Below, in pieces: positions 35,433-44,725 of a stretch of DNA of 64,000 nt (positions are counted from its first letter, which is position 1; the number at the start of each line of letters is the position of its first letter). The DNA is from Candidatus Zhuqueibacterota bacterium (GTDB taxonomy: Bacteria > Zhuqueibacterota > Zhuqueibacteria > Oceanimicrobiales > Oceanimicrobiaceae). Location: the NCBI GenBank assembly GCA_029262055.1, contig JAJDAD010000025.1, forward strand, positions 1-64,000. The letters run 5' to 3'. The position numbers and the translations under genes were made by a program. The notes below the pieces were generated by a model. The model worked only from the letters and a program-made list of their open reading frames with translations. It did no database searches and was not told the DNA's origin.

Positions 35433-38147
35433 GTGGCACATATTTACGAAGACATTTTAACCAGCGTTCAGAAACCAGTCCGCTATCTCGGCAATGAGTG
35501 GAACGTCATCCGCAAATCGTTGCAGGAGGCGCCGCACAGAGTCGCGCTCTGTTTTCCGGATACGTATGAAATCGGGATGTCGCACCTCGGACTGCGCATT
35601 CTCTACTCCATTCTCAATCAAAGAGAAGGCATCGCCGCCGAACGCGTGTACGCGCCCTGGGTGGACATGGAGGAAAAGCTGCGCGAAACCGGCAAGCCGC
35701 TCGTTTCTCTGGAAACTCAGATGCCTTTGAGTCAATTCGATGTCGTGGGATTCTCCCTGCAATTCGAACTCGAATATACGAACATCCTGACCATGCTGGA
35801 TCTGGGTGGAATTCCGCTGCATGCAACTGACCGGTCCGTTAGTGAGCCACTGGTCATCGGAGGTGGACCGTGTGCCTTCAGCCCTGAGCCGCTCGCCGAC
35901 TTCTTCGACTGTTTTCTGCTGGGCGATGGCGAAGAAGCCTTTCCCCGGCTGGTCGAGTTGTTCACCACGCTGCGCGGGCAGGGTCTTGCCAGGAAGGAAA
36001 TTCTCATTGAACTGGCCAAACAAGAGGGCGTGTACGTCCCGCAGTTGTACCAAACCGAGGTGGATGCCGAGACCGGCTTTGAAGTAGTTACGGGCAGCGA
36101 TTGCGGCGTACCCTTTCCAGTGCGGCGAACCTACGTTGCCGACATCAACGAGTATCCGTTTCCCGATGACATACTCGTGCCGCACGGGGAGATCGTGCAC
36201 GACCGCGTTTCGGTGGAAATCGCCCGGGGGTGCACGGAAGGTTGCAGGTTTTGCCAGGCGGGCACGATCTACAGACCGGTGCGCGAGCGCAAGCCGGAAG
36301 ACATCATCAACACGATTCTGAACAGTCTGGAGAAGACGGGCTTTGACCAGGCCTCGCTCACTTCGCTGTCTACGGCCGACTTTAGCTGCATAGGGCCTCT
36401 CGCTACAAAATTGAGTGCTGAACTGGAAAAGCGCAGAACAGCTATGTCGGTTTCGTCCATGCGGGCATACGGGATGACGGACGAGCTGGGCGAGAGCCTG
36501 TCCAAGGTCAGACGGTCCGGATTCACTGTCGCTCCTGAGGCGGGTAGCCAGCGAATGCGCGACGTCATAAACAAAGGAATCACCGAAGAGGTCATCCTCC
36601 AGGGTGCGCAGACAGCATTCAAGAATGGCTGGGGCCACATCAAACTGTATTTCATGATCGGCCTGCCGACCGAGACCGAGGAGGACTTGGTCGCGATTGT
36701 TGAGCTCGCGAAAAAGATTTTGGCGCTGGCCGAAAAAGAGCACGGCAATAAGGCGCAAGTGACCATCAGCGTCTCGTCGCATATCCCCAAGCCGCACGCG
36801 CCTTTTCAGTGGCTGGGATACGAAAACCGGGAATCGCTTCGGCATAAGCAAAAGTTTCTGTTGAGTTTAATTAAGCCTTACAAACGTTTACGGTTCAAAT
36901 GGCACGATGTCGACCACGGCTGGTTGGAAGCTGTATTCTCCCGGGGCGACCGCAGCTTGTGCCAGGCCCTGGAGCTTGCCTATCGCCGCGGCTGTCGCTT
37001 TGACGCGTGGAACGATCGCCTAAACCTGCAAGTCTGGCGCCAGGTGTTTGAAGACCTGAACATCGAGACCGAAATCTGGATGAAAGACATTCCGCTGTAC
37101 GCGGTGCTACCCTGGGACCACCTCGATTCCCTGGTCACCAAAGACTGGCTCGTCCGTGAAATGAAGCGGGCTATGAAAGGACGATTTTCCCCGGCATGTG
37201 AAAAGCCGTACAAGAAAAAGAGCGAGCAGAACCGCACCGACCTCGGCAGACCGGAGGAAAGCGACAAGCTGGTTTGCTACCACTGTGGTTTGGAGTGCGA
37301 CCTGGATGCCATCAGGCAGGAACGTATTGCTAGCTGGAACAGTCTGGAGAAGGGGCTCGCCCTCGAAGCGCGCGACCTTCCGGCGCCGGTGGACGATGCT
37401 GACAGCCAGGTTACACGCTATCGCGTCTGCTACTCGAAGCTGGGCGAATTCCGCTATCTTTCGGCGCTCGATTTAACCCGAACCCTGACGCGCGCCTTCA
37501 GTCGCTCGCAGGTGCCTTTGCGATTCAGCCAGGGTTTTCATCCGGCTCCGATCATGTCATTTGGGCCGGCGCTTGGGGTTGGCATCGAGAGCAGCGGTGA
37601 GTACCTTGATTTCGAGACTATGGTCAAGTTGCCGGAATCTGAACTTCTGGACATGGCGAACGCGCAGTTGCCGACCGGACTGAAGTTTACATCTCTGCGG
37701 CAGATAGATGCCAAAAGCCCGGCGTTATTTACGTTGATCAATCTGGCCGATTACTCGGTTTCACTGGATTCTCCGGCCCTGGGCGACTGGCTGAAACAAA
37801 ACGCACCAGAGTTCGCAGATGACGAGCCATTGCTGTCCCACTCTGCATTCGTTTCGCGTTTTCTGGCGCGCTCAGAGATGAAGGTCGTTAAGTTCAGAAA
37901 GGGGCGAAGGCAAATACAGGATATCCGTCCGATGATCCACGCAATCGATGTTTCGAACTCGAGCGTGCCCTTGCAACTCCGAATGTTGCTGGCCACCGGC
38001 GCGGGCGGCAGCGTACGACCTGAGGTTGTCCTGCACGAGCTTTACGGTGACGTGCCCGTGGGGTATTTTAAGATAAGGAGAGAGAAACTTCTGATCGACC
38101 AGGGCGGCCATATCAGTTCCCCGATGGATGCGAGTGTTGCGGTTTGA
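35433..38147 (+). CDS. B12-binding-like radical SAM protein fused to a DUF2344 domain (904 aa)
   Basis: Residues about 1-200 are a cobalamin-binding-like fold; the radical SAM core follows with EIARGCTEGCRFCQAGTIYRPVRERK, giving the C-x3-C-x2-C cluster site. The C-terminal third begins with a Cys knot (CYHCGLEC) and then RYRVCYSKLGEFRYLSALDL and SQGFHPAP, the DUF2344 family (TIGR03960 plus TIGR03936-type). In many bacteria these two parts are fused and lie near RNase E/G or ribosomal genes; their reaction is not known. GTG 35433 (AAGGA 9 nt upstream) is preferred over TTG 35427. Confidence 0.88.
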   Translation: MAHIYEDILTSVQKPVRYLGNEWNVIRKSLQEAPHRVALCFPDTYEIGMSHLGLRILYSILNQREGIAAERVYAPWVDMEEKLRETGKPLVSLETQMPLSQFDVVGFSLQFELEYTNILTMLDLGGIPLHATDRSVSEPLVIGGGPCAFSPEPLADFFDCFLLGDGEEAFPRLVELFTTLRGQGLARKEILIELAKQEGVYVPQLYQTEVDAETGFEVVTGSDCGVPFPVRRTYVADINEYPFPDDILVPHGEIVHDRVSVEIARGCTEGCRFCQAGTIYRPVRERKPEDIINTILNSLEKTGFDQASLTSLSTADFSCIGPLATKLSAELEKRRTAMSVSSMRAYGMTDELGESLSKVRRSGFTVAPEAGSQRMRDVINKGITEEVILQGAQTAFKNGWGHIKLYFMIGLPTETEEDLVAIVELAKKILALAEKEHGNKAQVTISVSSHIPKPHAPFQWLGYENRESLRHKQKFLLSLIKPYKRLRFKWHDVDHGWLEAVFSRGDRSLCQALELAYRRGCRFDAWNDRLNLQVWRQVFEDLNIETEIWMKDIPLYAVLPWDHLDSLVTKDWLVREMKRAMKGRFSPACEKPYKKKSEQNRTDLGRPEESDKLVCYHCGLECDLDAIRQERIASWNSLEKGLALEARDLPAPVDDADSQVTRYRVCYSKLGEFRYLSALDLTRTLTRAFSRSQVPLRFSQGFHPAPIMSFGPALGVGIESSGEYLDFETMVKLPESELLDMANAQLPTGLKFTSLRQIDAKSPALFTLINLADYSVSLDSPALGDWLKQNAPEFADDEPLLSHSAFVSRFLARSEMKVVKFRKGRRQIQDIRPMIHAIDVSNSSVPLQLRMLLATGAGGSVRPEVVLHELYGDVPVGYFKIRREKLLIDQGGHISSPMDASVAV

Positions 38148-38986
38148 ATAAGTTAAGAAAACATACTGCCGGCGTGAAAAAGTATCGAAGGAATATCTGT
38201 CTTATCTCGACTTTGTTGGTGGGGTCTTTGCCAGCCCTGGTCTTCTGCCAGAGCGCGCCCAGACCAGATATGGCCGCCACTCCGCAAAGGCCGAGTTTCA
38301 GCACCAATACTGCCACCACCTGTGTCGGCTGTCTTGAGCTCGAGGCCGGCGTCGCGCTGGATGAGCATCGCCTGGATTCGCCTCTGCTGCTGAAAGTGGG
38401 CGTACGGGAGAACTTGGAGTTCTTTGCCGGGTGGTCGCCAATTGTACGACTATCCAACGGCGATTCGGAGAGCGGGATCGGAGATGTCGTCCTCGGAACG
38501 CGCGTTCGGTTTCACGATGGCGATGACCAGAGGCCGGCCCTGGCCGGTCAAGTGGCGATCAAGCTGCCTACGGCGGATGAAGCGGATGGAATCGGCAGCG
38601 GCGAAACGGACATCAGCCTCCTGGCAATTCTGTCTCAGTCATCAGGCCGGGTCAGCGTTGACGCGAATGCCGGATTTGTGTTTGCAGCAAATTCCGGCTC
38701 TAACTCACAGTCCAGCGCCCTGGCGATTTTGACGGTCGGGATAGGGCTTTCTCAAAAAATGAGTGGCTACGGCGAGTTGTTTATCAGCCATCTTATCGAT
38801 GACGGACAAACCGCTGGCAGCAATTTGGAGATTGCAGAGACAACCGCTATCGCTGCGCTCGGGGTGGGTTATGCCATTTCGCCGACCTTGATTCTGGATT
38901 CCGCCTTGAATTTTAACATTGCAAACGCTGACGCCGACATTCAGTTGCTTGTGGGCTTGACATCGGCGTTTGCCAGGATCTTCTAA
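38144..38986 (+). CDS. Probable outer-membrane beta-barrel protein (280 aa)
   Basis: A hydrophobic segment at about residues 19-36 (ICLISTLLVGSLPALVFCQ) looks like a signal peptide. The rest alternates hydrophobic and polar residues with many Gly and Asp and ends in RIF, a terminal aromatic as in outer-membrane barrels. It resembles transporters of the phenol MetA-like pathway family. TTCVGC gives an exposed Cys pair near the mature N-terminus. The start TTG overlaps the previous stop (TTGA); a GTG at 38174 is an alternative. It sits between radical SAM genes, which does not tell its cargo. Confidence 0.65.
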   Translation: MNKLRKHTAGVKKYRRNICLISTLLVGSLPALVFCQSAPRPDMAATPQRPSFSTNTATTCVGCLELEAGVALDEHRLDSPLLLKVGVRENLEFFAGWSPIVRLSNGDSESGIGDVVLGTRVRFHDGDDQRPALAGQVAIKLPTADEADGIGSGETDISLLAILSQSSGRVSVDANAGFVFAANSGSNSQSSALAILTVGIGLSQKMSGYGELFISHLIDDGQTAGSNLEIAETTAIAALGVGYAISPTLILDSALNFNIANADADIQLLVGLTSAFARIF

Positions 38987-38991
38987 CGTTC

Positions 38992-40350
38992 ATGTTATCT
39001 AATAAAGGCACGTATCGCGCTTCTTTTTATACGCTTGGCTGTCGTCTCAACCAGTCCGAAACAGCCCTGATCAGCGATAGCTTCTTTCGCCGGGGGTACC
39101 GCGTGGTGGATTTCGGTGAGGCGACGGACGTGTGTGTCATCAACACTTGCACCGTCACGGAACAAGCAGACGCCAAATGCCGGCAGTTGGTGCGCCAGGT
39201 CCTGAAAAAGTCACCGGACGCCATGGTTGCCGTGGTCGGCTGCTACGCGCAAATGGCCTCGGATATCCTGTGCGGCATCGAAGGACTCGACCTGGTGGTT
39301 GGCACGCAGGACAAAATGCGGATCTCTGAAATGTTCGACGTGCCACAGAAATTGCCCGAGACAGTGGTGATAAAAAACAGAATTCGGCATACGCCGTTTT
39401 CCATCTCGTCGGTCGGAAACTACGAACACGCAACCCGGGCGAACTTGAAGGTGCAGGACGGATGTGACTTTATGTGCAGTTTCTGCGTCATTCCTTTTGC
39501 CAGAGGCCGTTCGCGCAGCAGAGCGTTTTGGGACATCCAAAGGGAAGCCATTGAGCTGGTGGCAAACGGGCACAAAGAGCTGGTGCTCACCGGAGTAAAT
39601 GTGGGTTGCTATTCCTTTGAGGAAAAAGGCCTGCTGGATGTCGTCAAAATGCTGGAACACATCGATGGGCTTGACCGCATACGAATCAGTTCGATCGAAC
39701 CGACCACTATTCCCTCCGCCTTGGTAGATCACATGGCTGAATCCGAGAAGCTCTGCCCGCATTTTCATATCCCGCTGCAGAGCGGCGATGACACGGTTTT
39801 GCGGGAAATGAAAAGGCTGTATACCGCTTCAGAATACGCCAGCTTTCTCGAGAGGTTGGCCGTCAGGATCCCAAACGTCTGCTTAGGAACGGACGTCATG
39901 GTGGGTTTTCCCGGCGAGAGGGAAACAGCGTATGAAAATACCAGGAGGCTGCTCTCCGACCTGCCTTTTGCCTATTTCCATGTTTTTCCGTTTTCAGAAC
40001 GGGCTGGGACGCCGGCTGTCAAAATGGCTGGGAAGGTGCTGCCGGCAGAGCGGAAAGAACGAAGCCAGCAGCTCAGAGAACTTTCGCAACAGAAGCGCAG
40101 TCAGTTTCATGTGCGGCAGTTGGGGAAAACCGTAAGAGTCTTGATGGAGGAGCGCAATGCCGCTGGTTTATATCAAGGCTTCACGGACAACTACGCAAGG
40201 GTCGGCGCACCGACACAAGTGGATTTGGCCAACAAAATAGTGGACGTGCATGTCCGCAGCCTTCACGCCCATGATTTAGCAATGGGAGAAGTCGTCAACG
40301 GGGGCGGCAGCGAAACTTCGGCGCCGGTCCACGTGCTTTCCGTCACTTAA
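38992..40350 (+). CDS. mtaB: tRNA t6A37 methylthiotransferase (452 aa)
   Basis: A radical SAM methylthiotransferase adding a methylthio group to t6A37 in tRNA. The UPF0004 domain carries TLGCRLNQSE, VINTCTVTEQADAKCR and VVGCYAQ (three cluster Cys). The radical SAM core has CDFMCSFCVIPFARGRSRSR. A C-terminal TRAM domain follows. RLNQSE and the overall type fit MtaB rather than RimO or MiaB. It sits next to miaB, so two tRNA-37 modifying enzymes are together. Confidence 0.92.
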   Translation: MLSNKGTYRASFYTLGCRLNQSETALISDSFFRRGYRVVDFGEATDVCVINTCTVTEQADAKCRQLVRQVLKKSPDAMVAVVGCYAQMASDILCGIEGLDLVVGTQDKMRISEMFDVPQKLPETVVIKNRIRHTPFSISSVGNYEHATRANLKVQDGCDFMCSFCVIPFARGRSRSRAFWDIQREAIELVANGHKELVLTGVNVGCYSFEEKGLLDVVKMLEHIDGLDRIRISSIEPTTIPSALVDHMAESEKLCPHFHIPLQSGDDTVLREMKRLYTASEYASFLERLAVRIPNVCLGTDVMVGFPGERETAYENTRRLLSDLPFAYFHVFPFSERAGTPAVKMAGKVLPAERKERSQQLRELSQQKRSQFHVRQLGKTVRVLMEERNAAGLYQGFTDNYARVGAPTQVDLANKIVDVHVRSLHAHDLAMGEVVNGGGSETSAPVHVLSVT

Positions 40351-40361
40351 CTTAAGCAGAA

Positions 40362-41720
40362 ATGAAAAAAGTTTACATAGAAACCTATGGTTGTCAAATG
40401 AATGCTTATGACTCAGAGTTGGTCAAGAGCATTCTGTGTAAGAACAATTTTGAGATCACCGCCGTTGCGGACGAGGCGGAAGTCGTTTTCCTCAATACAT
40501 GCGCTATCCGGGAAAATGCCCACTCCAAGATTTATGGCCGTCTCGGCGAGATAAAACACCTGAAACGCAAAAACAAACGTCTCGTGGTGGGATTGCTCGG
40601 CTGCATGGCGCAAAACCTGCGGGGTGGGCTGAAGCAAAACGAGAACATGATTGATATCTTTGCCGGTCCCGACAGTTATAAGCGATTGCCGGCAATGATC
40701 GATTCAGTTTTGGAGACAGGCAGTAAGGAGTATGATTTCAGCCTGTCGGAGTTTGAGGACTACAGCGACGTCTACCCGAAACGGTTGCCCGGCGTAAATG
40801 CCTGGATAGCGGTCATGCGCGGCTGCGATAATTTTTGCACTTTTTGCGTGGTGCCCTACACGCGCGGACGTGAAAGAAGTCGAACGGTGGAGAGTGTGGT
40901 TTCGGAGACCGAAAAGCTGGCGCAGGAGGGGTTTCGCCAGGTGACTTTGCTGGGACAGAATGTCAACTCCTATCGATCGAACGGATCCGACTTCGCCGAT
41001 TTGATGCGTGTCGTGACTGAGGTCGATGGCATTGAGCGAGTGAGATTCACATCGCCACATCCGAAGGATTTTCCAGACAAGTTCCTGCAAGTGATGGTGG
41101 AAAACCCGAAGATTTGCAACCATGTGCACTTGCCGTTGCAGGCCGGCAGTGACCGGATTCTGGCTAAGATGGCGCGCACTTACACTCGCGACGATTTCAT
41201 TGAATTAGTGGACAGGATCCGCGATATTGTTCCCGGTGTCGCGCTCACTACAGACATAATCATCGGTTTCCCGACTGAAACGGACCGTGACTTCGAGGAA
41301 ACATATGAGGTGATGGACGGCATCGGTTTTGAGTCATCTTATATTTTCAAGTACTCCGAGAGGCAAAACACCATTGCTTTCAAGAAACATCCTGATGATG
41401 TTCCTGAAGAGGTCAAGACCGAACGCATCGTCCGGTTGTTTGAGTTACAAAAACGAAAATCCCTAGCCGCCAATCAAAGGGAAGTCGGGAGCACGCTAGA
41501 GGTGCTGGTGGAAGGACGAAGCAAGAAGACGGATAAAGAATGGATCGGCAGAACCGAAGGCAACAAGATCGTGGTGTTTGAAAAAGCGCTCACTGCCTGC
41601 AGAGCAGGGGACCTTTTGCGCCTGCAAATCAATGCCGCCACGGCGAACACGCTCTTTGGCGAACCCATTGCGACCCACCTGAAACTGACCGAGAAAGCTG
41701 ATGAATTTTCATCCTGTTGA
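40362..41720 (+). CDS. miaB: tRNA-2-methylthio-N6-dimethylallyladenosine synthase (452 aa)
   Basis: Adds the methylthio group to i6A37 of tRNA. Signatures: YGCQMNAYDSE, LNTCAIRENAHSK, GLLGCMAQ for the auxiliary cluster, then CDNFCTFCVVPYTRGRERSR for the SAM cluster, and GQNVNSY. A TRAM domain ends the protein. YGCQMNAYDSE is typical of MiaB. Its end overlaps the next gene by 20 bp, so translation of the acyl-CoA dehydrogenase is coupled to it. Confidence 0.95.
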   Translation: MKKVYIETYGCQMNAYDSELVKSILCKNNFEITAVADEAEVVFLNTCAIRENAHSKIYGRLGEIKHLKRKNKRLVVGLLGCMAQNLRGGLKQNENMIDIFAGPDSYKRLPAMIDSVLETGSKEYDFSLSEFEDYSDVYPKRLPGVNAWIAVMRGCDNFCTFCVVPYTRGRERSRTVESVVSETEKLAQEGFRQVTLLGQNVNSYRSNGSDFADLMRVVTEVDGIERVRFTSPHPKDFPDKFLQVMVENPKICNHVHLPLQAGSDRILAKMARTYTRDDFIELVDRIRDIVPGVALTTDIIIGFPTETDRDFEETYEVMDGIGFESSYIFKYSERQNTIAFKKHPDDVPEEVKTERIVRLFELQKRKSLAANQREVGSTLEVLVEGRSKKTDKEWIGRTEGNKIVVFEKALTACRAGDLLRLQINAATANTLFGEPIATHLKLTEKADEFSSC

Positions 41721-42867
41721 TTTTTATGAAATAGATAGCCTCCTTTCAGACGAAGAGCGTTTAATACGGAATACCGTTCGAGAGTTCGTAAGCGCTGAAG
41801 TCATCCCTCGTATTCGGGGCGCCTACCGCGCGGGAGAGTTCCCGGCCGACCTGGTGCCGGCTTTCGGGGAACTTGGTCTTCTCGGTGGCACGCTGAGTGG
41901 ATACGACTGCCCGGGCTTGAATGCAGTCGCCTATGGTCTGCTAAACCAGGAATTGGAACGCGGCGACAGCGGTGTGCGCAGCTTTGTTTCAGTCCAGAGT
42001 AGCCTGGTTATGTATCCCATTCACACTTTTGGCAGTGAACAACAAAAGTCGAAGTGGCTGCCACTTCTGGCCAAAGGTGAGGCCATCGGCTGCTTTGGCT
42101 TAACCGAGGCTGATTTCGGGAGCAATCCCGGTGGTATGCGTACTCGCGCTGAGAAGAAGTCGGATGGCTGGCTGCTGACGGGCAACAAAATGTGGATCAC
42201 CAACGGCACACTGGCCGATATAGCTGTGATTTGGGCCAGGACAGCTGAGGGCGTACAAGGGTTTCTTGTTGAAAAAGAAACCAGTGGCTTCACCGCAAAA
42301 GGGATCCACGGCAAGCTGTCCTTGCGTGCCTCGGATACAGCGGAGCTTATCCTGGACAACTGCCTCATTCCGGACGAGAACAGGTTGCCTGAGGCCACCG
42401 GGCTAAAGAAAGCGCTGATGTGTCTTTCTCAGGCCCGTTTCGGGATTGCGTGGGGGGCGATCGGGGCTGCCATGGCCTGCTACGACGAAGTCGTCGAATA
42501 CACCAAAGGGCGGGTCCAGTTCGATGACAAGCCGATCGCATCCCACCAATTGGTGCAGGAGAAACTGGCATTCATGCTCACCGAGATCACCAAGGCGCAG
42601 CTTTTGGCCTTTCGTCTTGCCAAGCTCAAGGAGCAGGGACGGATTACAAATGCCCAAATATCGTTGGCGAAGAGAAACAATGTACTCCAGGCGCTGGAAA
42701 TCGCCCGGCTGGCGCGGCAGTTGCTGGGCGCCAACGGCATTCTCGATGACTATCAGAGCATGCGTCACATGTGCAACCTGGAAACCGTGCTGACCTACGA
42801 GGGCACGCACGATATCCACACCCTGATTCTCGGGCATGAGATTACCGGGCTTCCGGCATATTCCTAA
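41701..42867 (+). CDS. Glutaryl-CoA dehydrogenase-type acyl-CoA dehydrogenase (388 aa)
   Basis: An FAD enzyme that oxidises and decarboxylates glutaryl-CoA to crotonyl-CoA. Key features: CFGLTEADFGSNPGGMRTRAEK, WITNGTLADIAVIWART, and the catalytic Glu in LETVLTYEGTHDIHTLILGHEITGLPA, whose EGTHDIH-x-LIxG pattern is characteristic of glutaryl-CoA dehydrogenases. This step links lysine breakdown (LOR/SDH at 13694-16810) to crotonyl-CoA and the hydratase/thiolase genes near the right end. The start lies inside miaB. A broader acyl-CoA dehydrogenase role is possible. Confidence 0.88.
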   Translation: MNFHPVDFYEIDSLLSDEERLIRNTVREFVSAEVIPRIRGAYRAGEFPADLVPAFGELGLLGGTLSGYDCPGLNAVAYGLLNQELERGDSGVRSFVSVQSSLVMYPIHTFGSEQQKSKWLPLLAKGEAIGCFGLTEADFGSNPGGMRTRAEKKSDGWLLTGNKMWITNGTLADIAVIWARTAEGVQGFLVEKETSGFTAKGIHGKLSLRASDTAELILDNCLIPDENRLPEATGLKKALMCLSQARFGIAWGAIGAAMACYDEVVEYTKGRVQFDDKPIASHQLVQEKLAFMLTEITKAQLLAFRLAKLKEQGRITNAQISLAKRNNVLQALEIARLARQLLGANGILDDYQSMRHMCNLETVLTYEGTHDIHTLILGHEITGLPAYS

Positions 42868-43289
42868 TGCCAACACCAAAGATGAATCTCTACGACCATG
42901 ACGACGGCTTTCCCAGGTTTACGCTTGCGGAAGCCAACGGCAAACTGCGCGAGGTCATCTCGGCCACCAGAGTCGCAGTTGAGTTGCTCAACGCGGTCAA
43001 CAAGACGCATGAGTTGACCAAGGGTGAAGATCCCGAAAAAGCGAAAAGTGACCTGGCGGCTGCCACCGAAAAGATTCTCTCAGACTGGTCTCTTGCCATC
43101 ACCAAGTTGGGCGCTTATCCAAAAGGATACTTCACCGTGGACTTCAAATCGCCGGTCCCAAACACGCTCCTGTGCTGGACATTCGGCGAAGAAGAGATCA
43201 AACACACGCACAAAACCACGGAGACCTTTAAGGATCGCGTAAAGATTGAAGATGTCACGAACGTGGGGTTTGAAGGAACCCTCAATTAG
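42867..43289 (+). CDS. DUF2203-family protein (140 aa)
   Basis: Family features visible: PRFTLAEANGKLREV at the N-terminus and LLCWTFGEEEIKHTH with VDF before it in the second half, the DUF2203 pattern of a FTLEEAN start and a cLCWxxGE end. Function unknown for the family. It overlaps the acyl-CoA dehydrogenase stop by 1 bp. The protein is charged and soluble. Confidence 0.7.
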   Translation: MPTPKMNLYDHDDGFPRFTLAEANGKLREVISATRVAVELLNAVNKTHELTKGEDPEKAKSDLAAATEKILSDWSLAITKLGAYPKGYFTVDFKSPVPNTLLCWTFGEEEIKHTHKTTETFKDRVKIEDVTNVGFEGTLN

Positions 43290-43292
43290 ATT

Positions 43293-44123
43293 ATGATCAG
43301 GAATCTCACATTTTTTCTGCTGACGCACTTTTCGGTCGGCTTGATAGTAACGGGCCTGGTGATACCGCCGGGGGAAATTGACAGGCGCTATTTCAGAGTG
43401 TTGACGCTGCTAGCTGCCGGTCTCACTATACTGGCACTGGCAAGTCTTCCCTTCGGAGCGTTCCAGTCGCAATCATTGCTATCTCAGGCTGACGGTGCAC
43501 AGTTTTTCCAGCAGTGGAGCTATGCGGCATTTTCCGTCTTTGTCGGCTGTCTGATTCTGTGGAATTTCATAAACAGCCGTTATCACCGGTTGGTGATGGG
43601 GCTGTCGTGCTTTTTTGGCGCCGCCGGCGTTATGGCATTTGCCATTGGTTCTATGGATGTCATCCCGGTGCTGCTCTCGAACATGGTTTTGACCGCGCTA
43701 AACGGCGTGTCCGCCATGGTCGTTATGGGGTCAGTGTTGGGAGCGATGATTACGGGCCATTGGTACCTCACCAGGCCTGACCTCAGTCTTAATCCCATCC
43801 TGAACAGCTCTAAGCTCTTCCTTTATTCGGTCTTCCTGCGCGTGATGGTGGTCGTTGCGGGACTCGTCGTCTACTGGAACGTTGAAGGACGAATTACCCC
43901 GAGCTTGTTGGTCACGGGGTTTGGATTTGAAGCCATTATCTTTTGGACGCGTGTAGTGGTGGGGTTGCTCATCCCACTGATTTTCGCGTTTATGACCTGG
44001 AGTTCGGCAAAAATGGCCTCCACACAATCCGCAACCGGCATCTTGTACGCTACAATTATTCTAGTGCTTGTCGGTGAAGTGTTTGCCAGGTTTTTGTCGG
44101 TTTTGACCGGAATAGCACTCTAA
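43293..44123 (+). CDS. Multi-span membrane protein of unknown function (276 aa)
   Basis: About eight hydrophobic helices and few charged residues. A possible signature is GHWYLTRPDLSLNPI near residue 155 with one His inside a helix, which could bind heme or a quinone, but this is inference. No named family is recognised. It is 3 bp after the DUF2203 gene and ends the operon that begins with the radical SAM block, followed by a small hairpin (44131-44143). Confidence 0.6.
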   Translation: MIRNLTFFLLTHFSVGLIVTGLVIPPGEIDRRYFRVLTLLAAGLTILALASLPFGAFQSQSLLSQADGAQFFQQWSYAAFSVFVGCLILWNFINSRYHRLVMGLSCFFGAAGVMAFAIGSMDVIPVLLSNMVLTALNGVSAMVVMGSVLGAMITGHWYLTRPDLSLNPILNSSKLFLYSVFLRVMVVVAGLVVYWNVEGRITPSLLVTGFGFEAIIFWTRVVVGLLIPLIFAFMTWSSAKMASTQSATGILYATIILVLVGEVFARFLSVLTGIAL

Positions 44124-44130
44124 GCCAGAA

Positions 44131-44143
44131 GCCCGGATCGGGC
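44131..44143 (+). terminator. Weak hairpin after the membrane protein gene
   Basis: GCCCG-GAT-CGGGC. A T-rich segment (TTGATTTTT) comes about 18 bp later. This is a weak terminator candidate. Confidence 0.3.
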
Positions 44144-44160
44144 GTCGCGCCGCATTTGTC

Positions 44161-44189
44161 TTGATTTTTCACACAATGCTGGATATATT
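44161..44189 (+). promoter_or_regulatory. Sigma-70 promoter for the rny transcript
   Basis: TTGATT (44161-44166) and TATATT (44184-44189) at 17-bp spacing, about 55 bp before the Cys-rich gene. Confidence 0.6.
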
Positions 44190-44245
44190 GATGGTTAAAG
44201 AAAATCGAGTAGTTGTCCCATCAAGGTCGAGGAGATACTAGATCT

Positions 44246-44710
44246 TTGAATAACTACTTGCCACTAAGCCGAAAATTTGACTTGTTGGTGACTATCTTTC
44301 AGCGGCGGCCGATCAGACCGATTTTGGACGCCTGCAATAGCCAGGAACTTGTGGAAATACACAGTTTTTTATGGGATAAACTCGTTGAAATTCACTACCT
44401 GACGCAGACATCTGACTTCAGGCGGGAAGCCGTAACGCAGGGAATGGTTCCTTCAGCTACTTACCAACGCCAGCAAGGATGTGACTTAAGCCTTGATTAC
44501 TGCAAGGGCGTGGAGTGCATTTGGTCAAACCCGATCTGCGCAGGCAACAAAGTGAAGAACAACCTGGAAGTAATTGCCAAAAGAATGACTGAATACTTTT
44601 ACGCTTCCAACGGTTTTAAGAATGGCCAGGATCTTGACAAAGGTGTCAACACAAAAGCCCATCCTGAATTGCATCTGCACAAATCCTCGATGATGCAATC
44701 GAACAAATAA
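44246..44710 (+). CDS. Cys-rich protein of unknown function (154 aa)
   Basis: No family is recognised. The protein has CDLSLDYCKGVECIWSNPIC, four cysteines spaced C-x6-C-x4-C-x7-C that could bind a metal or cluster, plus His-rich tail LHLHKSS. The start is uncertain: TTG 44246 has GAGGAG 11 nt upstream and follows the promoter; TTG 44213 is an earlier alternative. It precedes RNase Y by 15 bp, so it is probably co-transcribed with rny, dxs and the cytochrome genes. Confidence 0.55.
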   Translation: MNNYLPLSRKFDLLVTIFQRRPIRPILDACNSQELVEIHSFLWDKLVEIHYLTQTSDFRREAVTQGMVPSATYQRQQGCDLSLDYCKGVECIWSNPICAGNKVKNNLEVIAKRMTEYFYASNGFKNGQDLDKGVNTKAHPELHLHKSSMMQSNK

Positions 44711-44725
44711 ATAGGTTCAACTGAC

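Noticed and set aside
35457-36851. Minus-strand 464-codon frame opposite the radical SAM gene
   Set aside because: Antisense to a protein with clear B12-like and SAM motifs; no family resemblance of its own.
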